A stretch of DNA of 64,000 nt from Chersky-840 sp036511675 (GTDB lineage: Bacteria; Actinomycetota; Acidimicrobiia; Acidimicrobiales; UBA8190), in contig DATCBU010000102.1 of assembly GCA_036511675.1 (NCBI GenBank), forward strand, positions 28,366-92,365. The letters run 5' to 3'. The notes below the pieces were generated by a model. It was not told the DNA's origin. It searched no databases and was given only the letters and a program-made list of their open reading frames with translations. Positions 1-8,636 of the stretch are shown one piece after another. Every line of letters starts with the position of its first letter. Position 1 is the first letter of the stretch. The position numbers and the translations under genes are program-made.

Positions 1-1
1 G

Positions 2-304
2 CACTGGCAGCGGCAACGCAGTGCCGAGTACGTGGTGGGTATCGCCGGCGACGAGAACTTGGCGCGCGGCGGCGACGGCCTCGATGACGACGACGAGCTG
101 CTGCCCGCGGCCATGGAGCTGGTCGTTCGATCTCAACTAGGTTCGACGTCGATGTTGCAGCGCAAGCTCCGGGTGGGATTCTCGAGGGCGGGACGCCTGA
201 TGGACCTTCTCGAGCGCCGGGGCATCGTGGGGCCGTCGGAGGGTTCGAAGGCTCGTGCCGTGCTCATGGCACCCGAAGAGCTCGAGCAGCTAGCCGACCG
301 GTAG
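2..304 (+). CDS. ftsK: DNA translocase FtsK, C-terminal fragment (gamma domain)
   Basis: This is the 3' end of a gene cut by the window edge; about 100 residues remain. The fragment carries the FtsK gamma winged-helix domain, seen as 'STSMLQRKLRVGFSRAGRLM' followed by 'LERRGIVGPSEGSKAR'. In the FtsK/SpoIIIE family this domain reads KOPS/SRS sequences and directs the hexameric motor that pumps chromosome ends across the closing septum. The motor domain and membrane segments lie outside the window. It ends just upstream of a wall carboxypeptidase gene, which suits a cell-division neighbourhood. Confidence 0.93.
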   Translation, partial: HWQRQRSAEYVVGIAGDENLARGGDGLDDDDELLPAAMELVVRSQLGSTSMLQRKLRVGFSRAGRLMDLLERRGIVGPSEGSKARAVLMAPEELEQLADR

Positions 305-315
305 CTTCCTTCCCC

Positions 316-1950
316 ATGGTCCGACACCGAGGCCGACACAGCCGTGGGGCGGGCACGGGGCCCGACGCGGGCGATGGTGACCCCGTCGACGTCCCGGGCC
401 CGGTCGATGCCGCCCGTGCCACGTCCGAGGGATCCTCCGTGGTGTCGCCCGACGTCGGCGCCCATGGCACAGCCGTCGCTCCCGGAGCCCTGACCAGGGG
501 GTCCCTGGCTGCGGTCCTCGACGTCGCGCCCGAGCCGGCGTCGATGTCCGACGAGGCGATGTCCGACGGGGCGATGTCAGACGAGGCGATGGTGTCGGCG
601 CCCGACTCGCCGGCTGACACGGCATTGCCGCCGGTGTCGCGATCGGTCCCGACCACCCTCTCGCCCCCGATCACGCTCTCGACGGTCGTGACCGCACCGG
701 CCGGGGCCGCATCCCTGGCCACCCCGCTCGTGGCCGCCCCCGACCGGCACCGGCGGCGCTGGCCCTGGGTGGCGTTGGTGCTCGTAGTGGCGGCGGCGGT
801 CGTGGTGGGTGTGCAGCTGGGCCGCCCCTTCCCGGCGGTGGCGCTGCACCGGGCGCTCCCGGTCACCACCCCCGTGTCCGGCGCCACCCCGGCCCTGCCC
901 TGGCCGGCGGCGGGGCAGGCCGCGGTGGCCGTTCCCCAGCTCGGCGTCACCGTCCAGTCCGGCCCCGAGGCGGCGGCGCCGATCGCCAGCCTCACGAAGA
1001 TCATGACCGCCTACCTCACCCTGCGCGACCACCCCTTGGCCCCGAGCGCCCCGGGGCCGGTGCTCACCATGACCACCGCCGATCAGGCCGAGGCGTCGAC
1101 CGAAGAAGAAGCGGGCGCCACCAACGTGCCGGTGCAGCCGGGGGAGCAGTTGACCGAACGCCAGCTCCTCGACGGTCTGCTCGTCCACTCGGCCAACAAC
1201 CTGGCCGACGTCCTGGCGCGCTGGGACGCGGGCACCGTGCCGGCCTTCGTGGCCACGATGAACACCACCGCCGCGGCCCTGGGCATGGCGCACACCCACT
1301 ACGCCGATGCCAGTGGCCTCGACCCGGGAACGGCGGGAACTGCCGGCGACGAGCTGCTCGTGACCCAGGCGGCGATGGCGATCCCCACCTTCGCGGCGGT
1401 GGTGGCGCAGCCCACCGTGACACTGCCCGTCGCGGGTGTCCTCGCCAACTACGTGTCGTCGGTCGGGACCGACGGCGTCGTGGGGGTGAAGTCCGGGTTC
1501 ACCCAGGCTGCCATGGGATGCCTCGTCCTGGCGGGCGAGCGCACGGTGGCCGGTCACCGAGTGCTCGTGCTGGCGGTGGTGACGGGACAGCCCGGTGAGG
1601 ACCCCCTCGACGTGGCCAACGGGGTCGATGAGCACCTGCTCGACGCCGTGGCGGCGGGACTGCGAGAGGTTCCGGTCACCGCTGGCGGTGTCCGGGTGGG
1701 GGAGGTGACGCGCCCCTGGTCGCACGCCAGCGTGCCCGTGGTGGCGTCGCGTCCCATCACCCTCCTGGCCTGGCCGGGCCAGGAGCCACGCTTGGCCATG
1801 ACCACGGGCCCCCTGCACCTCGGGGTCGAGGCGGGAGCCCGCGTGGGAACGCTGTCGGCGTCGATCAGCCACGAGCGGGTCGTCGTGCCCGTACGCGTGG
1901 CGGGCAGCCTGGTGGGCCCCTCGGTGAGTTGGCGCCTCAAGCGGTCGTGA
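316..1950 (+). CDS. Membrane-anchored D-alanyl-D-alanine carboxypeptidase (peptidase S11 family)
   Basis: A 544-residue penicillin-binding protein likely to trim the terminal D-Ala of wall pentapeptides outside the membrane. The catalytic triad of motifs is visible: SLTK with Ser225/Lys228, SAN at about 292-294, and KSG at about 392-394 in place of the common KTG. One membrane helix spans about residues 146-167, so the first 140 residues are cytoplasmic and of low complexity. This tail contains three tandem 15-bp units encoding MSD(E/G)A. An N-terminal anchor with a long cytoplasmic tail differs from the signal-peptide plus C-terminal-helix layout of E. coli DacA. The ATG at 316 has no clear ribosome site, so a start further in is possible. 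Confidence 0.85.
   Translation: MVRHRGRHSRGAGTGPDAGDGDPVDVPGPVDAARATSEGSSVVSPDVGAHGTAVAPGALTRGSLAAVLDVAPEPASMSDEAMSDGAMSDEAMVSAPDSPADTALPPVSRSVPTTLSPPITLSTVVTAPAGAASLATPLVAAPDRHRRRWPWVALVLVVAAAVVVGVQLGRPFPAVALHRALPVTTPVSGATPALPWPAAGQAAVAVPQLGVTVQSGPEAAAPIASLTKIMTAYLTLRDHPLAPSAPGPVLTMTTADQAEASTEEEAGATNVPVQPGEQLTERQLLDGLLVHSANNLADVLARWDAGTVPAFVATMNTTAAALGMAHTHYADASGLDPGTAGTAGDELLVTQAAMAIPTFAAVVAQPTVTLPVAGVLANYVSSVGTDGVVGVKSGFTQAAMGCLVLAGERTVAGHRVLVLAVVTGQPGEDPLDVANGVDEHLLDAVAAGLREVPVTAGGVRVGEVTRPWSHASVPVVASRPITLLAWPGQEPRLAMTTGPLHLGVEAGARVGTLSASISHERVVVPVRVAGSLVGPSVSWRLKRS
544..588 (+). repeat. Three tandem 15-bp in-frame repeats in the carboxypeptidase N-terminal tail
   Basis: Three consecutive units beginning ATGTC(C/A)GACG encode Met-Ser-Asp-Glu/Gly-Ala. 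They lie in the predicted cytoplasmic, low-complexity part of the protein, and the in-frame unit length keeps the gene open. Confidence 0.85.
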
Positions 1951-1982
1951 GCTGAGCCGCCGGGGCGGCACGGGGACGGCAC

Positions 1983-1988
1983 TACCCT
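1983..1988 (+). promoter_or_regulatory. Probable -10 element of a leaderless thrB transcript
   Basis: TACCCT lies 8 nt before the thrB ATG, so the expected transcription start falls at or next to the start codon. No Shine-Dalgarno sequence is present. Confidence 0.5.
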
Positions 1989-1996
1989 GGACGTCC

Positions 1997-2854
1997 ATGC
2001 GCGCCCGGGCTCCCGCGTCGGCGGCCAACCTCGGCCCCGGCTTCGACGTTCTGGCCCTGGCCCTCGACCTCTACGTCGAGGTCGAGGTGGAGCCGTCCTC
2101 GCGCCTGGTGGTGCGCTCCGAGGGTGAAGGGGCGGACCTCGAAGAAGACGACATGCACCTCGCCGCCCGGGTGGCGATCGACGTCGTGGGCCACGACCGG
2201 CTGGCGGTCACGGTCCGATCCGCCATCCCCGTGGCCCGTGGCCTCGGATCCTCCGCCGCCCTGGCGGTGGCAGCGGCGGCGGCGGCGGGGTCGAAGGACC
2301 CGTTGGGGGTGGCGGCCAGGATCGACGGGCACCCGGAGAACGCGGCCGCCTCGGTGGTGGGCGGCCTGGTGGCGGCCACGCTCGTGCGCGGCGCGGTGCG
2401 GGCGGTCCGCATGCCGCTCGACGGTGGCTTGGTGTTCGTGGCCATGGTGCCCGAACGGCCCTTGCCCACCACCAAAGCCCGTCAGGCGTTGCCCTTGGAG
2501 GTCAGTCGCACCGATGCCACGTTCAACCTGGGTCGGCTGTCGCTGCTCTTCGCCGGCCTGGCCGACCGCTCCCTCATGATCCGCGAGGCCACCGAAGACC
2601 GCCTGCACCAGGACTACCGCAGCCCGTTGTTTCCCGAGGCCCCGCAGCTGCTGGCTCGCATGGTGGCGGCGGGCGCGCTGGCGTCGTGCTGGTCCGGGGC
2701 GGGGCCCACCTTGCTCGGGATCTGCGACGGCGAACACGGCGAGCGGGTGCGCGCCAGCGCCCAGGAGGCCATGGAGGGAATCGGGGTCCCCGGGCGGGCC
2801 CTGCTCCTGCGGCCCGATCTCGAGGGCCTGATCGTCGAAGGGGGACGCGGGTGA
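1997..2854 (+). CDS. thrB: Homoserine kinase
   Basis: Phosphorylates homoserine with ATP, committing it to threonine synthesis in the cytoplasm. The 285-residue protein opens with the GHMP-kinase/ThrB signature 'PASAANLGPGFDVL' (about residues 6-19). The glycine-rich phosphate loop 'PVARGLGSSAA' lies near residue 80, and the C-terminal 'SGAGPTLLGI' is typical of ThrB. Length is close to the usual 300. The start follows a TACCCT box by 8 nt, and the stop codon overlaps the miaB start by 4 nt (GTGA), so thrB probably heads an operon running through the tRNA-modification and DAP genes. No other threonine gene is nearby. Mevalonate-pathway GHMP kinases are a less likely alternative. Confidence 0.9.
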   Translation: MRARAPASAANLGPGFDVLALALDLYVEVEVEPSSRLVVRSEGEGADLEEDDMHLAARVAIDVVGHDRLAVTVRSAIPVARGLGSSAALAVAAAAAAGSKDPLGVAARIDGHPENAAASVVGGLVAATLVRGAVRAVRMPLDGGLVFVAMVPERPLPTTKARQALPLEVSRTDATFNLGRLSLLFAGLADRSLMIREATEDRLHQDYRSPLFPEAPQLLARMVAAGALASCWSGAGPTLLGICDGEHGERVRASAQEAMEGIGVPGRALLLRPDLEGLIVEGGRG

Positions 2855-4242
2855 GCCGCACGTTCCACATCCGTACGTACGGGTGCCAGATGAACGAACA
2901 CGACTCCGAACGCCTGGCGGGGCTCCTCATCGCCGACGGGCTCGAGCCCACCGACGACATCGAGCACGCCGATCTGGTGGTGTTCAACACGTGTTGCATC
3001 CGAGAGAACGCCGACAACAAGTTCTACGGACACCTCGGGCAGTTCAAGGCCCTGCGCCAGAGCCGGCCCCAGATGCAGATCGCCGTGGGGGGTTGTCTGG
3101 CCCAGAAGGACCGCGACGCCATCCGCCGGCGGGCCGGCCACGTCGACGTCGTGTTCGGGACCCACAATCTGACGCGGGCCCCGGCGCTGCTGCGCCAGGC
3201 TGCCGTGACCGGCCCCGTGGTCGAGATCCTCGATGCCCCCGCCCCGGAGGGCGCGTCGGACCTGCCGCTGGCGCTGTCAGCGGCTCGCGAGCTGCCCTAC
3301 ACGGCGTGGGTCACCATCCAGATGGGTTGTGACAACTCGTGCGCCTTCTGCATCGTGCCCCAGGTGCGCGGCCCCGAGGTGAGCCGGCCCGTCGAGGACA
3401 TCGTGGCCGAGGTGACGGGCCTGGCCGTCCGGGGCGTCACGGAGGTGACGCTGTTGGGCCAGAACGTCAACTCCTACGGCCGCGACCTCACCCGGCGCCG
3501 CCCGTTGTTCGCGCAGCTCCTGCGCGTCGTGGGGGCCGTGCACGGCGTGCGCCGCGTCCGCTACACGAGCCCGCACCCCAAGGACCTCCGACCCGAGACC
3601 ATCGCGGCCATGGCGGAGACGCCGTCGGTGTGCGAGCACCTCCACCTGCCCTTGCAGTCGGGGAGCGACCGCGTGCTCAGCGCCATGCGACGTGGATACC
3701 GCGCCGAGCGCTATCTCGAGCGTCTGGCCGCGGCCCGGGCCGCCATCACCGACCTCGCCGTGACCACCGACATCATCGTCGGCTTTCCGGGGGAGACCGA
3801 CGACGACTTCGAACGCACTCTCGAGGTGGCGGCGGAGGCGGAGTACGACAGTGCGTACACCTTCATCTTCTCGCCTCGCCCCGGGACCAGAGCCGCAGCG
3901 ATGACCGAGTCCTTCGTGCCCGACGACGTCGTGGCCGAACGCTTCGAGAGACTGCGCGTCGTGGTTGAACGCTCCGCCCTGGCCAAGCACCGCGCCCGCA
4001 TCGGTCGCGTCGAGGAGGTCATCGTCGAAGGGCCCAGCGCGCGAGACCCCGAGGTGATCACGGGCCGCACGCGCCAGAACAAGCTGGTGCACTTCGCCCC
4101 GCCGCCGGCGGGGATGCCGGCCCCGGGTGCCTATGCCGAGGTCGCGATCACCGACGCCGCCCCTCACCACCTGCGCGGTGCGTTGGTCCGTGTCACGAGC
4201 GAGCCCAGACGACGCATCCGAATTCCGGTCTCGGCCCAGTAG
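2851..4242 (+). CDS. miaB: tRNA-2-methylthio-N6-dimethylallyladenosine synthase MiaB
   Basis: A 463-residue radical SAM methylthiotransferase that converts i6A37 to ms2i6A37 in tRNAs reading UNN codons. The N-terminal UPF0004 domain shows its three cluster ligands: Cys12 (TYGCQMN), Cys48 (NTCC) and Cys82 (GGCLAQ). The radical SAM motif follows as Cys160, Cys164 and Cys167 (GCDNSCAFC). A C-terminal TRAM-like stretch includes 'GRTRQNKLVHF'. The GTG start gives a 4-nt overlap with thrB and places the first motif at the usual distance from the N terminus. miaA, whose product makes MiaB's substrate, follows after 5 nt. Confidence 0.95.
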   Translation: MSRTFHIRTYGCQMNEHDSERLAGLLIADGLEPTDDIEHADLVVFNTCCIRENADNKFYGHLGQFKALRQSRPQMQIAVGGCLAQKDRDAIRRRAGHVDVVFGTHNLTRAPALLRQAAVTGPVVEILDAPAPEGASDLPLALSAARELPYTAWVTIQMGCDNSCAFCIVPQVRGPEVSRPVEDIVAEVTGLAVRGVTEVTLLGQNVNSYGRDLTRRRPLFAQLLRVVGAVHGVRRVRYTSPHPKDLRPETIAAMAETPSVCEHLHLPLQSGSDRVLSAMRRGYRAERYLERLAAARAAITDLAVTTDIIVGFPGETDDDFERTLEVAAEAEYDSAYTFIFSPRPGTRAAAMTESFVPDDVVAERFERLRVVVERSALAKHRARIGRVEEVIVEGPSARDPEVITGRTRQNKLVHFAPPPAGMPAPGAYAEVAITDAAPHHLRGALVRVTSEPRRRIRIPVSAQ

Positions 4243-4247
4243 GGCTC

Positions 4248-5225
4248 GTGGGCGGGCACGTCGCATCCGGGCACGTGGCCCTGGTGGGCCCCACGGCGTC
4301 GGGGAAATCGGCGCTGGCCCTGGAGCTCGCCCACCGGCGCCCCGACGCCGAGCTGGTGTCGGTCGACTCGATGTGCGTGTATCGCCGCATGGACATCGGC
4401 ACGGCCAAGCCGAGCCAGGCAGAACGGGCCGCCGTGCCGTATCACCTCCTGGATCTGGTGGACCCCGACGAGGAGTTCACCTTGAGCCGGTTCCAGGACT
4501 TGGCCCGCCAGGCCCTGGCGGGAATCGAGGGTCGGGGCCGACGCGCCTTGCTCGTGGGGGGGACGGGGCTCTATCTGCGGGCCGTGGTCGACCAGCTGTC
4601 GGTGCCGGGGCGATACCCCGAGGTGGCCGCCGAGCTCGAGACGGAGGCCGACACCCCGGGGGGGACACAACGCCTCCACTCCCGATTGATGGTGCTGGAC
4701 CCGACCGCGGCGGCCCGCATGGAGCCGACCAACCGCCGTCGGGTGGTGCGCGCCCTGGAAGTCACCTTGGGGGCGCACCGGCCCTTCTCGTCGTTCGGTC
4801 CCGGGCTCGACGCCTATCCGCCGTCCCCGTTCCGCCTGGTGGGCATCCGTTTCGACCCCGCCGTCCACGATGCCCGCATCGAGGAGCGTTTCCGCGTCCT
4901 GCTCGACGCCGGCTTCCTCGACGAGGTGCGCGCCCTGGCTACACGACCCGGTGGGCTGTCGCGTACCGCCCGCCAAGCCCTCGGGTACCGGGAGCTGCTG
5001 GCGCATGTGGAGGAGGGGGTCCCCCTCGAGCGCAGCGTCATCGAGGCCAAGCGGCGGACCCGGGCCTTCGCCCGGCGGCAGTGGGCCTGGTTCCGGCGGG
5101 ACCCCCGAATCACCTGGCTCGATCCCGACCGAGACCTCCTGGCGCAGCTCCTCGCGGTGTGGGACGCGTCGGGCCGAGGGACCCGGCACTCGGGCGCCGG
5201 GGCGGCCGACGAGGTGCGAGACTGA
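4248..5225 (+). CDS. miaA: tRNA dimethylallyltransferase MiaA
   Basis: Transfers a dimethylallyl group to N6 of A37 in tRNA, the step before MiaB. The 325-residue protein has the P-loop GPTASGKS at residues 14-21, then 'VSVDSMCVYRRMDIGTAKPS', the family signature for substrate tRNA and catalysis, and 'GGTGLYLRAV' near residue 105. A GTG at 4248 is the start, 5 nt after miaB, and the reading frame runs to just before dapF. The last 15 residues are poorly conserved. Translational coupling with miaB keeps both steps of A37 modification together. Confidence 0.95.
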   Translation: MGGHVASGHVALVGPTASGKSALALELAHRRPDAELVSVDSMCVYRRMDIGTAKPSQAERAAVPYHLLDLVDPDEEFTLSRFQDLARQALAGIEGRGRRALLVGGTGLYLRAVVDQLSVPGRYPEVAAELETEADTPGGTQRLHSRLMVLDPTAAARMEPTNRRRVVRALEVTLGAHRPFSSFGPGLDAYPPSPFRLVGIRFDPAVHDARIEERFRVLLDAGFLDEVRALATRPGGLSRTARQALGYRELLAHVEEGVPLERSVIEAKRRTRAFARRQWAWFRRDPRITWLDPDRDLLAQLLAVWDASGRGTRHSGAGAADEVRD

Positions 5226-5230
5226 GCGCG

Positions 5231-6139
5231 ATGGACGCCCGGGGCGCACTGCGCCTGACGAAGCACCACGGTGCGGGCAACGACTTCCTCGTGCTGCTCG
5301 ACCCCGATGATCGCCGACGGCTGTCGGCCGCCGAGGCGCGTGCTCTGTGTGACCGGCACCGGGGCATCGGGGCCGACGGCGTCCTGCGCGCCGTGTCGGG
5401 CGCCGGCCCCGCGGCGCTGTCGATGGACCTGCACAATGCCGACGGCGGGGTGGCGGAGATGAGCGGCAACGGGATCCGCTGCCTGGTCCAGGCGGCTGTG
5501 GACGGCGCCTTGGTGGGCGCCGGGCGCGTGGCTGTGCAGACCCTGGGGGGGTTGCGCACCGTGGAGTACCGGCCCGGACCGGAACCGGGGGCGGGGTACG
5601 GGCGCGTGGACATGGGTCGGGCCGAGCTCGGGCGCCGGCTCGAGGAGCACGAGCTCGGCGACGCCCGGTGGGGTCGATTCGTCGACATGGGGAATCCCCA
5701 TGTCGTGCTGTTCGGCTCCAGGCCTGAGGACCACACCGTGGGGACCGTCGGGGTGCGCTGGGACCGGTCGGTCCCCGAGGGGGCCAATGTCGAGTTCGTC
5801 TGGCCCGGGCCCGGCGCCGGCGAGCTCTCCATGAGGGTGTGGGAACGCGGGGTGGGTGAAACCCTGGCCTGCGGGACGGGCGCCTGCGCGGTGGTGGCCG
5901 CCGCGCACGGGCAGGGCGAGGTCGGCACCCGTGTCCGGGTCCACAATCCCGGTGGGCCCCTCGACGTGGAGCTCGAGGAGTCCGGGGTCTTCCTGGCCGG
6001 ACCGACCCAGAAGGTGGGCGACGTCGTGGTCGACGAGGCGTGGCTGGCCGCATGGGCCGCCGCGCCCGGTGTCGAGCGGGCCCGGGAGCACCGAGACCCA
6101 CCCGAGGTCGTGGCGACCGAGGTGGCGACTCGACAGTGA
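5231..6139 (+). CDS. dapF: Diaminopimelate epimerase, first catalytic Cys replaced by Ser
   Basis: Interconverts LL- and meso-diaminopimelate, giving the wall cross-linking residue and the lysine precursor. The 302-residue protein has the family opening 'KHHGAGNDFLVL' and 'RHRGIGADG'. The second catalytic base is intact as Cys214 in 'ACGTGACA'. At the first site the usual E-M/Q-C-G-N-G reads EMSGNG, putting Ser78 where the proton-relay cysteine normally sits; Cys84 follows six residues later. The gene lies between miaA (5-nt gap) and hflX (overlapping start), within the run that also holds dapC, dapD and dapE, so a role in DAP synthesis is well supported by context. The C-terminal 25 residues extend beyond the usual fold. 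Confidence 0.88.
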   Translation: MDARGALRLTKHHGAGNDFLVLLDPDDRRRLSAAEARALCDRHRGIGADGVLRAVSGAGPAALSMDLHNADGGVAEMSGNGIRCLVQAAVDGALVGAGRVAVQTLGGLRTVEYRPGPEPGAGYGRVDMGRAELGRRLEEHELGDARWGRFVDMGNPHVVLFGSRPEDHTVGTVGVRWDRSVPEGANVEFVWPGPGAGELSMRVWERGVGETLACGTGACAVVAAAHGQGEVGTRVRVHNPGGPLDVELEESGVFLAGPTQKVGDVVVDEAWLAAWAAAPGVERAREHRDPPEVVATEVATRQ

Positions 6140-7398
6140 CGCTCATCGAGCGCAGTTTCCGGGAGCGCATCGTGCTCGTGGGTGTGGTGTTCCCGTGGAC
6201 GTCGCCTGACTCGGTCGACGCCGATCTCGACGAGCTGGCCCTCCTCGTGGACACCGCCGGTGCCATCGTGGTGGACCGGGTGGTGCAACGGCGCGACCGC
6301 CCCGACCCGGCGACCTTCATCGGGAGAGGCAAGGCCGAGGAGCTCCATGAGCTGTCGCTGACCCTCGACACCGACACCATCGTGTTCGACGACGAGCTGT
6401 CTCCCGCCCAGCAACGCAACCTCGAGAAGATCCTGGGTCGCACCGCCATCGACCGCACGGCGGTGATCCTCGACATCTTCGCCCAGAACGCCCGTTCCCA
6501 GGAGGGCAAGGCCCAGGTGGAATTGGCCCTGTTGCGGTACCGGCTGCCCCGGCTGCGGGGCAAAGGGTTGACCTTGTCCCAACAGGCCGGTGGCATCGGC
6601 ACCCGGGGTCCGGGAGAGACCCAGCTCGAAGTGGATCGCCGGCGCCTGTTGCGCCGCATGACGCGCCTCGAGGCCGACCTCAAACAGGTCTCCGCCACCC
6701 GCCGGACCCAGAGCCGGTCGCGCCTGCGGTCGCGCCAACGTGTCGTCAGCCTCGTGGGGTACACCAACGCCGGCAAGTCGACGCTGCTCAATTGCCTGAC
6801 CGATGCGGGCGTGCTCGTCGAGAACCGCCTCTTCTCGACCCTGGACTCCCGGACCCGCCGGCTGGCCCTGCCCGGAGGCGAGACGGTCCTGGTGTCGGAC
6901 ACGGTGGGGTTCGTGCGCAAGCTCCCGCACCAATTGGTCGAGGCCTTCCGATCCACGCTCGAGGTGGTCAAAGACGCGGATCTCCTTCTCCACGTGGTGG
7001 ACGCGTCGGCGCCGGAGCCCGAGATGCAGATCGACGCCGTGCGCTCGGTCCTCGACGAGATCGATGCCACCGGCGTGCCCGAGCTGCTCGTGTTCAACAA
7101 GGCCGACCGCGCCGCCCAGGCGGCGACGCGCATGGCCAATGCCTACCCCGACGCCGTGGTCCTGTCGGCTCTCACCGGTGACGGGATCGACCAGTTGCTG
7201 CGCGCCCTGGGCGACCGCCTGCGGGTTGCGGACCGGGTGGTGGAGCTCGTCGTCCCCTTCGAGCGCGGCGACGTCCTCGCCGCCGTGCATCGCGAGGGCG
7301 AGGTCGTCGACGAGTCGCACCGCGAAGAGGCCACGGTGGTCCACGTCGTGCTCGACGAGGCCGGCCGCGCCCGGTTCCGCGAATTCTTGGCGTCATGA
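6136..7398 (+). CDS. hflX: Ribosome-associated GTPase HflX
   Basis: A 420-residue GTPase that binds 50S subunits and rescues or splits stalled ribosomes under stress in well-studied homologues. The N-terminal HflX domain contains 'FIGRGKAEEL' and the glycine-rich 'GGIGTRGPGETQLE'. The G domain follows: G1 GYTNAGKS at 208-215, G3 'SDTVGFVRKLP' and G4 'NKAD'. A helical region between them is rich in arginine. GTG at 6136 overlaps the dapF stop, and the stop overlaps dapC (ATGA). miaA-hflX proximity is common in bacteria; the insertion of dapF between them is also seen in actinobacteria. Confidence 0.95.
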   Translation: MTLIERSFRERIVLVGVVFPWTSPDSVDADLDELALLVDTAGAIVVDRVVQRRDRPDPATFIGRGKAEELHELSLTLDTDTIVFDDELSPAQQRNLEKILGRTAIDRTAVILDIFAQNARSQEGKAQVELALLRYRLPRLRGKGLTLSQQAGGIGTRGPGETQLEVDRRRLLRRMTRLEADLKQVSATRRTQSRSRLRSRQRVVSLVGYTNAGKSTLLNCLTDAGVLVENRLFSTLDSRTRRLALPGGETVLVSDTVGFVRKLPHQLVEAFRSTLEVVKDADLLLHVVDASAPEPEMQIDAVRSVLDEIDATGVPELLVFNKADRAAQAATRMANAYPDAVVLSALTGDGIDQLLRALGDRLRVADRVVELVVPFERGDVLAAVHREGEVVDESHREEATVVHVVLDEAGRARFREFLAS

Positions 7399-8627
7399 GC
7401 GACCCCGACGTGCCCCAGGGTTTCTCGCCCCCGCCCTATCCCTACGACCGCCTGGCGTCGGCGGCACAGGCGGCGGCGGCCCATCCCGGCGGAGTGGTGG
7501 ACCTGTCGGTGGGCACTCCGTGCGACGCGCCCCCTGCCGCGGTCATCGAGGCCCTCGGCACCTCGGGGGCCGAGCGCGGCTATCCGGCGTCGATCGGCAG
7601 CGCAGCCCTGCGGGGGGCGGCGGCGGATTGGATGTGGCGGCGTTTCGGGGTGTCGGTCGACCCCGGTCAGGTCGCGGCGTGCGTGGGCACCAAGGAGTTC
7701 GTCGCTACCGCGGCCTGGTTCCTGCGCCTGCGCACCCCCGGTCGTGACACCGTCGTGGCCCCGGCCCTGGCGTACCCGACCTACGCCATGGGGGCTCGCC
7801 TGGCCGGCTGCCGGCTGGTGGAGGTCCCCGCCGCCGCCGACGGCGTCCTCGACCTTTCGGCCGTCAGCGACGCCGATGCCGAGCGCGCCCTGTGTCTGTG
7901 GGTGAACAGCCCCTCCAATCCGACCGGCGCTCTGACGGACCTCGCCGTCGCCGCGGCGTGGGGGCGGGCCCGGGGGGTGCCGGTGCTCTCGGACGAGTGT
8001 TACGCCGAGTTCACCTGGGAGGGCACCCCCACCACGGTCGTCCAGGACGGCACCGAGGGCGTCCTCGCCCTGCATTCGTTGTCGAAGCGCTCGAACCTGG
8101 CCGGTGTGCGCGTGGGCTTCTACGCTGGTGACGCCGGGCTCGTCGAGTTCCTGGCCGAGATCCGAAAGCATGCCGGGCTCATGGTGCCGGGGCCGGTCCA
8201 AGTCGCCGCGGTCGTGGCGTTGTCCGACGACACCCATGTCGCCGAGCAGCGCGAGCGCTACCGCCGGCGACTCGCCCGCCTGGCCGAGATCCTGCGGGGC
8301 GCGGGGCTCGAGGTGACGCTGCCCGCCGGGGGTTTCTATCTGTGGGTGCCGGTGCCGGCGTGGGCCGAGGAGCAAGGCGTGGTCGAAGGACGGCCTGGCG
8401 CGTGGGTGCTCACCACGGCGCTGGCCGAGGCGGCCGGGATGCTCGTCAGCCCGGGCGAGTTCTACGGCGCGCAGGCGGTGGGGTTCGTGCGGGTGGCGGT
8501 GGTGCAACCCGACGAACGGATCGAGCTGGTGGCGACACGGTTGGCCTCGTCGGACCACCCTCGTCTGGGGCGGCGGTCGGCGGGGCCGGGCCCGGTGCGC
8601 TCGGGGGGCAAGGGCGCGGCCCGGTAA
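7395..8627 (+). CDS. dapC: Class I/II aminotransferase, probable N-succinyl-LL-2-amino-6-ketopimelate aminotransferase
   Basis: A PLP-dependent fold-type I aminotransferase of 410 residues. The Schiff-base lysine is Lys231 in 'SLSKRSNLAG', the cofactor-binding 'NSPSNPTGAL' lies near residue 175, and the substrate-carboxylate arginine is within 'GFVRVAVVQ' near the C terminus. General aspartate-like aminotransferases look similar, so the specific call rests on position: dapD and dapE, the preceding and following steps of the succinylase DAP route, lie immediately downstream. The start overlaps hflX by 4 nt. The last 25 residues are low-complexity. The stop codon forms part of the predicted dapD -10 box. 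Confidence 0.85.
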   Translation: MSDPDVPQGFSPPPYPYDRLASAAQAAAAHPGGVVDLSVGTPCDAPPAAVIEALGTSGAERGYPASIGSAALRGAAADWMWRRFGVSVDPGQVAACVGTKEFVATAAWFLRLRTPGRDTVVAPALAYPTYAMGARLAGCRLVEVPAAADGVLDLSAVSDADAERALCLWVNSPSNPTGALTDLAVAAAWGRARGVPVLSDECYAEFTWEGTPTTVVQDGTEGVLALHSLSKRSNLAGVRVGFYAGDAGLVEFLAEIRKHAGLMVPGPVQVAAVVALSDDTHVAEQRERYRRRLARLAEILRGAGLEVTLPAGGFYLWVPVPAWAEEQGVVEGRPGAWVLTTALAEAAGMLVSPGEFYGAQAVGFVRVAVVQPDERIELVATRLASSDHPRLGRRSAGPGPVRSGGKGAAR

Positions 8628-8630
8628 CCT
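8625..8630 (+). promoter_or_regulatory. Probable -10 element for dapD-dapE, overlapping the dapC stop codon
   Basis: TAACCT includes the dapC TAA stop and lies 6 nt before the dapD ATG. It would give a leaderless internal promoter allowing dapDE expression independent of the upstream operon. Confidence 0.5.
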
Positions 8631-8636
8631 CGGACG

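Noticed and set aside
264..2028. Long minus-strand open frames opposite the carboxypeptidase gene
   Set aside because: The translations are low-complexity shadows of the plus-strand gene and show no motif or start signal.
4164..7139. A 991-codon open frame on the minus strand opposite miaA-dapF-hflX
   Set aside because: It is antisense to three well-supported genes. Long empty antisense frames are expected in very GC-rich coding DNA, and its translation is Arg/Pro-rich without domains.
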